Part shown: one piece after another, positions 24,077 through 32,651 of the stretch | Numbering within the stretch: position 1 is the stretch's first letter | How the letters are laid out: each line of letters begins with the position of its first letter | Translations under genes and position numbers: made by a program | NCBI RefSeq assembly: GCF_001936575.1 | Contig: NZ_MSMP01000017.1 | Coordinates: forward strand, 1 to 64,000 | Direction: 5' to 3' | From: Tenacibaculum agarivorans | GTDB lineage: Bacteria > Bacteroidota > Bacteroidia > Flavobacteriales > Flavobacteriaceae | DNA: 64,000 bases | Notes under the pieces: generated by a model | Database searches by the model: none | What the model was told of the DNA's origin: nothing | The model's input: the letters and a program-made list of their open reading frames with translations, nothing else

Positions 24077-26551
24077 ATGAGTTCTTATACCCCGAAGTTT
24101 GAGCAGAAAAAATTATCTGCAAATGACCAAAGTAAAAATAACCAAGCATTCCAATTAAAGAATAATAGAGAAACATCTTTAAAGTATAATGATTCTCAGA
24201 ATACTGTTGATACGAGTGCTAAGGTAATACAACAGAAAGAAAAAACTGAAACGATTACAAATGCTCCTGTTCAACGTGTTGAAAATAAAACGGGCTTACC
24301 AGATCAATTAAAATCTGGTATAGAAAGTTTATCTGGTATGGATATGAGTGATACGCGTGTACATTATAATTCTTCTGCACCAGCACAATTACAAGCGCAT
24401 GCTTTTGCACAGGGAAATAATATTCATGTTGCACCGGGTCAAGAACAGCATTTACCTCACGAGGCTTGGCATGTAGTACAACAAAAACAAGAGCGTGTAA
24501 AAGCTACAAAACAACTTAAAGGCAAAACAGCTATTAATGATGATGCAGGATTAGAGAGAGAAGCAGATGTTATGGGGACTAAGGCAATGCAGGTTGGGAC
24601 TTCTGAAAAAATAAGTACTGTACAGAAAAAAAGTATAAGTTCTTCATCACAACCGATCCAACGATACGCAGCTAAAAAAGACCAACGAAGTAATCATATT
24701 TATAATGTATCTCAGAATAATAGTTTCGTTGTTGGGATAGAATATCCCAATCATGAACTTTATATAAGAGATACTAGTATTTTAGCTTCACTTAATGAGA
24801 GAGTTAAAAAGGGGCTTTTAAAATTTGTAGCTAGTGAAGAAGCTACTTCTTTTAATTTCGGAGACAATGATGTTGATTATTATCGTGTAGCTCCTGAATT
24901 TAGCTTGGAAAATAAGATGGTACCTATAAATGAAGTTGAAAAACAAAGTGTCCAAAGGTTATATCCTAATTTAGCTGAGCAACAAGATCAAGACGATGAT
25001 ACTATTAAAGATAAAGTATATAGAGGTATCAAGCAAGATCACATTGATGGTATTAGATTACCAGAAGATAGTAATAGTGGGGATGCTGCAGTTTTAGAGA
25101 AATATACAACAAATGTAGACGATGCGAATAATATGTACAAACTTCGCTTATTGGTTGAAACGATAAGAAAGGCTATGGTACAAATGGATTATAAAGAAGA
25201 TGGTGATGTATCTGAATTGAAAGGAAAATTTGTAACTGCTCATCTAAGAATTATGGAATATTTAGATGAAGAAAAGGTAAATGATTATCTAGAACGCTAT
25301 AATCTGCATAAGTTTGGTAATGCGTCTTATAAAGGTACTGGGATGAAACAAAAGGCAATAAATGAATATATGGCTAGGAAACCTCAAGTGAATAAAACAG
25401 ATGTTTTATCGGTATTTAATGAATTTAAAAATAGTATACCAGAAGATTCGGATCTTTTACTAATGGAAATGGTACAAACAAAAGCAAATGAAATTACACA
25501 ATTATTAACGTCATTACCTAATTTAGGATCGAAAAGACAAGTAAAAGTGGGACATTTCAATAGTCAGTTAGAATCTATCAGGCAACAAGAGGCAATGTTG
25601 GTAAGAGGTTGTGATTATACAGCTGCAAGTATAATGGGTAAACTACAGGAAGATGATATTGAAGATACTTTTACAATGCTTTTTCAATTAACAAATCTTT
25701 CAACAGGGCATCAGCATTACTCCACTAAGTTAATCGCTGATAGTACCGACTTTGTTACTATGGAAGGGTTTGCTGGAGGATATCAGAATTTTGATAATAC
25801 GTGGGAGTTTTTCCTTCACGGAGGAGATGAAACAGAAGTAGATTCTTTCCAAAAATATACAGAGAGTAGATATGATTTTTTCCCTGATACAAAAATCGAA
25901 CTTGATGCAATACATGGTGATAATCCAGATAATTTTAGAATAACGACGAAAAAGAAATTAGAATTAGATAATGTAGATAGGAATACTGCGGCATTTACTA
26001 ATGTTTTAAGAAAAGGAGGTGGGGGTAAAGCTCATAAATTTTATACAAGATCTCAACAAGAAAGAGATGCATATGACGTAGTAAAACTAGAATTATATAA
26101 TACAGGATATCATAAATTAACAGATGAAATGCCCGAAATAGATGATAGTATTCCGCAAGTTGGATACGGAGCATTAGAACAACAATCTGCATTGAATTTA
26201 CTACAGTCTGTAGATAGGGGCAAGGCAATATTGTCTCAAACGTATAAACAAGAACTAAATATATTAATAAATACAAAAATAAGTTTTTACGCAGCCTATT
26301 TAGATATATTTGAACAATCTAAAGATTACCTAAAAGATTCTATTGATGCAGGTTCAATAACTTTTGATCAAAAAGTAAACGATTTAATATCAGCATGTGA
26401 TACAAAGATTACAAATAATTCTGGTAAATTATTTTCTTATACTACGGCGACTTCTAAAAAGAGAGAGTTACAAGGGTTACAAAGAAAAGTATTAGAGCTA
26501 AGACAGTACAAGTTAAATCATTATCATATAATTGATAATGTTGTTTTGTAA
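24077..26551 (+). CDS. DUF4157 eCIS cargo protein 2
   Basis: An 824-residue paralog with the same N-terminal module: FQLKNNRE, VIQQKEK, DUF4157 at ~72-145 with HEAWH at 128-132, and EREAD at 160-164. VQR (65-67) and IQR (194-196) flank the domain. The payload differs from cargo 1 in length but shares its core motif: His547, Asp558, Thr561, Glu563 have exactly the spacing of cargo 1, followed by WEF and an SF pair. The C-terminal ~150 residues are helical (LISACDTKI, RKVLELRQYKL). The core may be an unrecognised enzyme domain, possibly a papain/NlpC-like hydrolase, but I cannot confirm a catalytic Cys. It is preceded by a 249-bp gap with no visible gene. Confidence 0.78.
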   Translation: MSSYTPKFEQKKLSANDQSKNNQAFQLKNNRETSLKYNDSQNTVDTSAKVIQQKEKTETITNAPVQRVENKTGLPDQLKSGIESLSGMDMSDTRVHYNSSAPAQLQAHAFAQGNNIHVAPGQEQHLPHEAWHVVQQKQERVKATKQLKGKTAINDDAGLEREADVMGTKAMQVGTSEKISTVQKKSISSSSQPIQRYAAKKDQRSNHIYNVSQNNSFVVGIEYPNHELYIRDTSILASLNERVKKGLLKFVASEEATSFNFGDNDVDYYRVAPEFSLENKMVPINEVEKQSVQRLYPNLAEQQDQDDDTIKDKVYRGIKQDHIDGIRLPEDSNSGDAAVLEKYTTNVDDANNMYKLRLLVETIRKAMVQMDYKEDGDVSELKGKFVTAHLRIMEYLDEEKVNDYLERYNLHKFGNASYKGTGMKQKAINEYMARKPQVNKTDVLSVFNEFKNSIPEDSDLLLMEMVQTKANEITQLLTSLPNLGSKRQVKVGHFNSQLESIRQQEAMLVRGCDYTAASIMGKLQEDDIEDTFTMLFQLTNLSTGHQHYSTKLIADSTDFVTMEGFAGGYQNFDNTWEFFLHGGDETEVDSFQKYTESRYDFFPDTKIELDAIHGDNPDNFRITTKKKLELDNVDRNTAAFTNVLRKGGGGKAHKFYTRSQQERDAYDVVKLELYNTGYHKLTDEMPEIDDSIPQVGYGALEQQSALNLLQSVDRGKAILSQTYKQELNILINTKISFYAAYLDIFEQSKDYLKDSIDAGSITFDQKVNDLISACDTKITNNSGKLFSYTTATSKKRELQGLQRKVLELRQYKLNHYHIIDNVVL

Positions 26552-26910
26552 CTTTAAAGGTTTGAATAAACGTAATATAATTCAGTGTCTAATTGTGTAG
26601 ATTCTAAAAAATAGGTATAAGCTAGTTTTTCATAATAATTGAATAATTTTCTTACGTGATATGAATGGGATTATAATAAGAGAGATCTTTTAGCATTAAA
26701 AGTAAAAGTAGCAGAACTTATAGCATATGGAGATTTGCATAATTGATGATCTGGCTAATATCCATTAAAAATATTGAATTTTTACAATCAAAAAGCTTAA
26801 TATAGTATTATAAATTTTATTAACTTTACTTCACAGATTTGTAATAATTAGATCCTTACCTCACTGTCTAATTATATATTTAATATATCAATTAAATTAA
26901 TTCTCCTTTT
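26552..26910 (+). promoter_or_regulatory. 359-bp gap with copied upstream element of cargo 3
   Basis: No gene is supported here. The last 60 bases (26851-26910) closely copy the upstream region of cargo 1 (CCTCACTGTCTA, then TCAATTAAATTAATTCT before the ATG). TAACTTTA near 26820 fits TAnnTTTG at seven of eight positions. An open 23-codon stretch without a start (26660-26731) is present but unsupported as a gene. Confidence 0.4.
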
Positions 26911-29271
26911 ATGAATTCATACTCCCAAAAGGCAGAGCCTAAAAAGGCTGGCATTGATAGTCAGAATAAAGACAATCAAACTTTTCAATTAAAAGATAAT
27001 AGAGGAACAGCTTCTAAATTTAACAATACACAAAGTAGTATTGATACAAGTTCTAGAGTACTGCAAAAGAAAGAAAAAGTGGAAGCTATATCTAATGCAC
27101 CGATACAACGTATGGAAAATAATACAGGATTACCTGATCAACTAAAATCAGGTATTGAAAGTTTATCGGGAATGGATATGAGTGATACACGTGTACATTA
27201 TAATTCTTCAGCACCAGCACAATTACAAGCACATGCATTTGCACAAGGAAATAATATCCATATTGCGCCAGGGCAAGAACAACATTTGCCTCATGAAGCT
27301 TGGCACGTAGTACAACAAAAGCAAGGACGTGTTAAAGCTACAAAGCAACTAAAAGGAAAAACAGCGATAAATGATGATGCAGGTTTAGAAAAAGAAGCAG
27401 ATATTATGGGGGCAAAAGCAATGCAAGGAGGAAATGGAGAAGTTACTTCTTTAAAGAAAATTTCGGCTCATGGACCGGTGCAAAGAAAAATAGGATTTGA
27501 ATTCGAAGATAGTTCTTGGGAGGTATATGAAGGCATACCACAAGTTCAAGATCAAGTGGCAGAAGATGAAGTAGAACAAGATCAAAACGCTATAGTGAAA
27601 ACTCGAATAATGGATAAGGATGAGGCGGAATGGCCAGCTTTTGTAAAGGCTTATATGGATGAAGTACCTAAGTTTAAAGCATTACGAGAAGAGGTATTAT
27701 TAGAAACTTTTGATACCGCTCAAGAAGCTCATGATCTTATAACAGAAGCAATTGAAACATCGGATGATAAATTGTCTTTTTATCAGAAGTATACGACCAT
27801 TTTCCGAATGAATTCTGAAGCGCATGATGAATTTAAAACATCTCAAGAGATGGATGATGAGTCTGGAATAAAAGACTATTTACAGAGTATTTTAACTAAT
27901 TCTGTAAATGTTGGTGATTATAATTTCCCTTTAACACCAGATGGAGATATAGTGGTATTTCCTAGTATGGGGAAAGAAGAAGATGAAAATCATATTGATA
28001 AAACTATGGTTGATCACGGAGTAAGAGCAGCTCCAAAAGTATGGCGCATTCACGGGGGAACACATTATTCCTTAGAAACCGATGGGCCATATAAAAATGG
28101 AAAAATGGATATAGAATTGGTAACCAAACCTTTTGAGATGACAGATGCAGGATATGCAACTATGGTAAGCACATTTACAGAAATTGAACGCGATGTGATT
28201 CGTATATTAAGGCGATTTGGAGGGCAAAAGAATGCTGCGGAAGGACAATTTGTTACTCCAGCAGATCATGGTTTTGAAAATAGGAATGCGTATTTAGCTG
28301 CTGGTCAGGCAACTACTGCGTTTAAAATGCAGGTTACGCATGGAGTAAATTTAGCAGATTTACCAACGTTAATGAAATATTTTGGAGCAAAACAAGACGA
28401 TGAAACGCATGCAGAAACAAAGAAACGAAAGAATGCACGTAAATTAGGTTTTGGATTTGAAGATACAAATGATGATTTGGCTGTTATCATTGGAAGATCT
28501 CCAGTTTTAGCCAAAGGAGCAATAGCGTCTTTAAAGAATGATCATATTTTTGAGCAAGATGCAGACACCAAAGCTCTGGAAGGTTTCATTTCATACATGC
28601 TTATGTATATTCAAGGATTATCTAGAACTTCATATAAAGGAATTAAGTTGGCTTTGCCGTTTTTATCGCGTTTTTCAATAGATACCTTATTTGCAAAATT
28701 ACCAGATGAGCAAAAAAATCCATTACAGCAAGCAAATGGTATGAGAGCTTTAGTAAAAGCAATTGATAGTGTAATGCCAAGTGATATTGTAAAGAATGGA
28801 GTAGATGAAGATGGACAACGAGTAGAACGTTCTATGATGTATTTAGGTGATTCGTATGTTAACAAAGTGGTAAAACCAGAGCGAGCTCAGTTCTACAAAC
28901 ATGTTAGGCAAATGACTGTACGAGAGTGGGTAGAAGGTATTTGTAATGGAGTAGACTTTTTAACTAAAGAAGGTATTCTTACCTATTTTCAGAATAAACA
29001 GACTGATGTATCAGGTTACGAAAAAGCATTTAAAATATTCTTAAGAGGACATGCAGATACCTCAAATGTTGTTCAAGAGGATGGTAACGTTCAGGACAAT
29101 CTATTAGCAGTCATGGAAAACAGATTTATCAACCCGAAAGAATTGGGCGGTCCTATTACGTTTGAAGTAGTGAGAAGTTCTGCAAAAAGTTATTTTAAAT
29201 TTATTAAAGCTGTAAACGCATTACAAGGAGCTTACAGTACACATAAGTTTAGAAAAGTAAATAATCTTTAA
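26911..29271 (+). CDS. DUF4157 eCIS cargo protein 3, amidoligase-like payload
   Basis: A 786-residue paralog. The N-terminal module is shared (FQLKDNR, VLQKKEK, DUF4157 with HEAWH at 128-132, KEAD at 161-164, IQR at 65-67, VQR at 190-192). The ~590-residue payload starts KIGFEFED (Glu197 and Glu199). About 190 residues later come Glu389-x-Asp391 and Asp400-x-Glu402-Leu-Val-Thr-x-Pro-Phe. Acidic pairs in 'GFEFE ... ETDG ... DIELVTKPF' recall the metal sites of glutamine-synthetase-fold amidoligases. Later motifs FKMQVTHGVNLADLP and LAVMENRF are conserved with cargo 4. If correct, the payload could ligate or modify amines on a target, but the family call is a weak-similarity inference. Confidence 0.75.
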   Translation: MNSYSQKAEPKKAGIDSQNKDNQTFQLKDNRGTASKFNNTQSSIDTSSRVLQKKEKVEAISNAPIQRMENNTGLPDQLKSGIESLSGMDMSDTRVHYNSSAPAQLQAHAFAQGNNIHIAPGQEQHLPHEAWHVVQQKQGRVKATKQLKGKTAINDDAGLEKEADIMGAKAMQGGNGEVTSLKKISAHGPVQRKIGFEFEDSSWEVYEGIPQVQDQVAEDEVEQDQNAIVKTRIMDKDEAEWPAFVKAYMDEVPKFKALREEVLLETFDTAQEAHDLITEAIETSDDKLSFYQKYTTIFRMNSEAHDEFKTSQEMDDESGIKDYLQSILTNSVNVGDYNFPLTPDGDIVVFPSMGKEEDENHIDKTMVDHGVRAAPKVWRIHGGTHYSLETDGPYKNGKMDIELVTKPFEMTDAGYATMVSTFTEIERDVIRILRRFGGQKNAAEGQFVTPADHGFENRNAYLAAGQATTAFKMQVTHGVNLADLPTLMKYFGAKQDDETHAETKKRKNARKLGFGFEDTNDDLAVIIGRSPVLAKGAIASLKNDHIFEQDADTKALEGFISYMLMYIQGLSRTSYKGIKLALPFLSRFSIDTLFAKLPDEQKNPLQQANGMRALVKAIDSVMPSDIVKNGVDEDGQRVERSMMYLGDSYVNKVVKPERAQFYKHVRQMTVREWVEGICNGVDFLTKEGILTYFQNKQTDVSGYEKAFKIFLRGHADTSNVVQEDGNVQDNLLAVMENRFINPKELGGPITFEVVRSSAKSYFKFIKAVNALQGAYSTHKFRKVNNL

Positions 29272-29379
29272 AAGATGATTGCTATTTAAAATTATAAGTT
29301 CTGCTTTGTAAAATAAGTTATTTTTAAAGGTTTCAAGGAAAATCAGTATCTTTATTTCTAATCAAACTTCCTTTTTATC

Positions 29380-31761
29380 ATGAGTGTTTACCAAAGTAGA
29401 TTTGAGAATAATAAAGTTAAAGAATTTAATAATAGAACGGTTCAAACAGCTCAATTGAAAGATAATAGAACTGTTTCACAGAAATACAGTGGATTACAAA
29501 CTAGTTTAGATCATAGTGCTAAGGTAATACAGCAAAAAGAAAAAGCTGATGCCATTTCAAATAGTACAGTACAACGTGTTGAAAATAATACAGGTTTACC
29601 TGATCAATTAAAATCAGGTATTGAAAGCTTATCAGGTTTTGATATGAGTGATACGCGTGTGCATTATAATTCCTCAGCACCTGCACAACTACAAGCACAT
29701 GCTTTTGCACAAGGAAATAATATTCATATTGCACCAGGGCAAGAGCAACATCTACCGCATGAAGCTTGGCATGTAGTACAACAAAAACAAGGGCGTGTTA
29801 ATGCAACCAAACAGTTAAAAGGGAAAACCGCTATTAATGATGATGCAGGCTTAGAGAGAGAAGCAGATATTATGGGAGCTCGAGCAATGCAAGGAGCAAC
29901 AGGAGAGGTGACGTCTTTAAAGAGTGTTGCTGCAAGTGGTCCTGTTCAACGAAAGATAGGGTTTGAATTTGAAGAAAATTCTTGGGAGGTATATGAAGGA
30001 ATTCAACAACCTCAAGAAGTTGAACAACCTCAAGGACAACAAATAGTAGAAGAAAATCAAGAAGAACAGCAGGCAGATGAAGTAAAAAAGGTTAGAATTT
30101 CTGGTAAACAACAAGAGGAATGGCCTGAGTTTGTTCAAGCTTACATGAGTAAAGTGTCTAAGTTTGCATCTTTAAGAGATAGAATTAAAGGAAACACATT
30201 TGATACATTACCTGAAGCATTAAAATTCATTGCAGATACCATAGATGCTGCTGAAGATAAATTAGTTTTTTATGAAAAATATACTTCAATTTTCCAAGAG
30301 AATGCAGAAGCTCATGATCAGTTTAAATCACTTGCACATTTAGATGAAAGTGCTGGAATAAAAGATTATTTATTTCACATATTAAAAAATTCTGTAAACG
30401 TTGGAGACTACTATTTTCCTCTAACAGAAGATGGACAAATAGCTGTTTTCCCAAGTATGCTTCAACAAGATGATCCTAATCATATCGATAAAAGCATGGT
30501 TAATCATGGAGTAAAAGCAGCTCCTAAAGTTTGGAATATCCATCAAGGAACAAATTATTCTTTAGAGACTGATGGTCCTTACAATAATGGAAAAATGGAT
30601 ATAGAAATAGTGACTAAACCTTTTCCAATGACCAATGCAGGCTATAACACTATGATAGCTACTTATAGAGCTATTGAACAAACTGTTATTAGTAAACTAA
30701 GATTATATGGGGGTAAAAAGAATGCTAATGAAGGAGAGTTTGTAACTCCTGCTCAACATGGGTTTGACAATCAAAATGCTTTTTTAGCAGGAGGAAGAGG
30801 GACACCTACTTTTAAAATGCAGGTAACTCACGGAGTTAATCTTGCAGATATTCCTACTTTAATGAAATATTTTGGAGCAGCAGAAGATAATGAAGGACAT
30901 TTTGATAAAGGAAGACGAAAAAATGCGAGAAAATTGGTTTATGGTACAGAAAATCCAAGGAAAACAGAATCTACGCATCTTAAGAGATCACCTTCATTAG
31001 CAAAGCAAGCCATAGCATCTCTTAAAGAAGATCATATTTTTGACGCAGATGCCGATACAAAAGCTCTTGAAGGTTTTATTGCGTATATGTTAATGTATAT
31101 CCAAGGATTAGCCAATACACCTTTAAAAGGAATCAAAGAGTTTATACCATTTCTTTCTCGATTTTCAATGGATACACTTTTTGAAAAATTGCCAGATGCT
31201 CAGAAAAATCCATTAAAAGTCCAAGCAGGGAAGTTAGCATTGGTTAAAGCCATAGATAAGGTAATACCTAAGGATACGTTAAAAAATGAAGTTCCAGACG
31301 AAGATGGACAACGTGTAAATCGTCCTATGATGCGAGTTCGTCCTTATCAGGCACAAGTAGGAAATCCTGAAAAAGTACAATTCTATAAACATATCAGACA
31401 GATGACGGTTAAAGATTGGGTGTTGGGTATTTGTGATGGAGTTGATTTCTTAACAAAAGAGGGAATTATGCAGTATTTTCATGATAGAGACATCGATGCC
31501 AGTAGGTATGAAAAAGCATTTAAAATTTTCGTTAGAGGACACGCTGATACTTCTAATGTAGTTCAAGCAGAGAATCAGCAAGAAAATCTTTTAGCTGTTA
31601 TGGAAAATAGATTTATCAAACCACAAGGTCATGAAGATGGAATGACGTTTGAAGCTGTTAGAAGTGCGGCAAAAGGCTATTTTAAGTTTATTCAAGCAGT
31701 GAATAACTTAAATGGTGCATATAGTAGGCATAGCTTTAAAAAGATAAATCATATGGATTAA
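29380..31761 (+). CDS. DUF4157 eCIS cargo protein 4, amidoligase-like payload
   Basis: A 793-residue paralog of cargo 3, similar over the full length except for a Gln/Glu-rich linker (about residues 208-235, QQPQEVEQPQGQQ) and small indels. HEAWH is at 127-131, EREAD at 159-163, VQR at 64-66 and again at 189-191. The payload keeps GFEFE (194-198), LETDGPYNNGKMDIE, FKMQVTHGVNLADIP and the C-terminal ENRF. The acidic residues proposed as metal ligands are unchanged in both copies, which suggests they matter. It starts 108 bp after cargo 3 and ends 23 bp before the convergent membrane-protein gene. TATCTTTA near 29349 is a possible -7 box. Confidence 0.75.
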   Translation: MSVYQSRFENNKVKEFNNRTVQTAQLKDNRTVSQKYSGLQTSLDHSAKVIQQKEKADAISNSTVQRVENNTGLPDQLKSGIESLSGFDMSDTRVHYNSSAPAQLQAHAFAQGNNIHIAPGQEQHLPHEAWHVVQQKQGRVNATKQLKGKTAINDDAGLEREADIMGARAMQGATGEVTSLKSVAASGPVQRKIGFEFEENSWEVYEGIQQPQEVEQPQGQQIVEENQEEQQADEVKKVRISGKQQEEWPEFVQAYMSKVSKFASLRDRIKGNTFDTLPEALKFIADTIDAAEDKLVFYEKYTSIFQENAEAHDQFKSLAHLDESAGIKDYLFHILKNSVNVGDYYFPLTEDGQIAVFPSMLQQDDPNHIDKSMVNHGVKAAPKVWNIHQGTNYSLETDGPYNNGKMDIEIVTKPFPMTNAGYNTMIATYRAIEQTVISKLRLYGGKKNANEGEFVTPAQHGFDNQNAFLAGGRGTPTFKMQVTHGVNLADIPTLMKYFGAAEDNEGHFDKGRRKNARKLVYGTENPRKTESTHLKRSPSLAKQAIASLKEDHIFDADADTKALEGFIAYMLMYIQGLANTPLKGIKEFIPFLSRFSMDTLFEKLPDAQKNPLKVQAGKLALVKAIDKVIPKDTLKNEVPDEDGQRVNRPMMRVRPYQAQVGNPEKVQFYKHIRQMTVKDWVLGICDGVDFLTKEGIMQYFHDRDIDASRYEKAFKIFVRGHADTSNVVQAENQQENLLAVMENRFIKPQGHEDGMTFEAVRSAAKGYFKFIQAVNNLNGAYSRHSFKKINHMD

Positions 31762-31784
31762 TATGATCTGTTAATTAATAGGTG

Positions 31785-32039
31785 TTATTCACCATCGTTT
31801 AATTCACACTTACATTTATATGCGTTTATAGCACCCTTTATAATTTTATATACCGCTTGAATTAAAAGTAATATAGCATAAAAGCTGATACCATGTTTCC
31901 AATGAATTTCTATATTGGGAACATCAGCTTTATATACTTCTTCAATACCAATAACAATTAGACCAATAGAAATAAACAGTTTAACATATGGGTTTTCTAA
32001 TATATTAGAGATATGGGACATTACTTTTTTCATACTCAT
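31785..32039 (-). CDS. Small two-helix membrane protein
   Basis: An 84-residue protein with two hydrophobic segments (residues ~15-32 and ~50-66) separated by a polar loop (KADVPNIEIHWKHG), and a short Cys/Lys-rich C-terminal tail (KCKCELNDGE). It lies downstream of the DUF4280 tip gene on the eCIS strand, 212 bp away, and faces cargo 4. It could be part of the eCIS operon, a holin-like release protein, or an immunity protein for one of the cargos. I do not recognise a family. Confidence 0.55.
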   Translation of the reverse strand: MSMKKVMSHISNILENPYVKLFISIGLIVIGIEEVYKADVPNIEIHWKHGISFYAILLLIQAVYKIIKGAINAYKCKCELNDGE

Positions 32040-32251
32040 ACAGTAGTTCAGGGGTTTTTCTAGTGTAAAAATAGAAGTAATACGATTTACAACTAAAAAT
32101 TTTGCACATCTTAATTGTTTAAAGAAAATAATTCAACCAATTTATACGGAGTTTTTCATCACAAATCGTATAAGAAGGTATATTGTCTCAATGCATTTAC
32201 TTCTATATATAATTACAAAATTATCATTTATAAATTATATATCAATAAAGT

Positions 32252-32641
32252 CTAAGAAATATCCACATCTTCCTCACCAGCGTTGTCAAAAGATATAGAG
32301 CCTAACCACAGGCACTTACATGTGCTACCATCATCTAAAGCATTCATGTTATTGATAAAAACGTCTGCAATTCCAGGTGTCCAAGGTGTTACGGTACAAG
32401 GCACACATGGCGCTGTTGTAGTCGCTCCACTAGAGGATGCAATAACCGATGAAACTGTAGGATTTGTGGTAGATGAACATTCACCAAATGATAAAATATT
32501 AACCAAAGGTATATAATCATTAATAGTTGCTGACGGCATACTGTCTGAATTAACCATATTGGTAGGTAGTACAGTAAACGTAGATGATGCTGAACCAAAA
32601 GAGCACGAAATAGATGCTCCACTACATGCAAGATTTGCCAT
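32252..32641 (-). CDS. DUF4280 PAAR-like eCIS tip protein
   Basis: A 129-residue protein of the DUF4280 (PAAR-like) family that caps the spike in contractile injection systems. It has the family pattern: an N-terminal CSFGSA segment with VLPTN, an ATINDYIPLVNI strand, FGEC, paired cysteines APCVPC, a TPWTPG turn and a CKCLW end. Many Cys residues suggest a metal-bound tip. It is the last gene of the machine operon and starts 10 bp after the ATPase stop. Analogous to Afp10. Confidence 0.9.
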   Translation of the reverse strand: MANLACSGASISCSFGSASSTFTVLPTNMVNSDSMPSATINDYIPLVNILSFGECSSTTNPTVSSVIASSSGATTTAPCVPCTVTPWTPGIADVFINNMNALDDGSTCKCLWLGSISFDNAGEEDVDIS

Positions 32642-32651
32642 AAGTATATTT

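Noticed and set aside
26660..26731. Open 23-codon stretch (YEWDYNKRDLLALKVKV at its start) in the gap before cargo 3
   Set aside because: No start codon or ribosome-binding context, and no paralog in the window; it may be a relic but cannot be supported.
21671..31761. The four cargo genes as a CRISPR or transposon repeat family
   Set aside because: The repeated DNA is the coding part of a shared protein module; there are no spacers, transposase genes or terminal repeats.
32142..32173. TTATACG...CGTATAA inverted repeat after the DUF4280 gene
   Set aside because: Short stem with an 18-base loop and no T-run; too weak to call a terminator.
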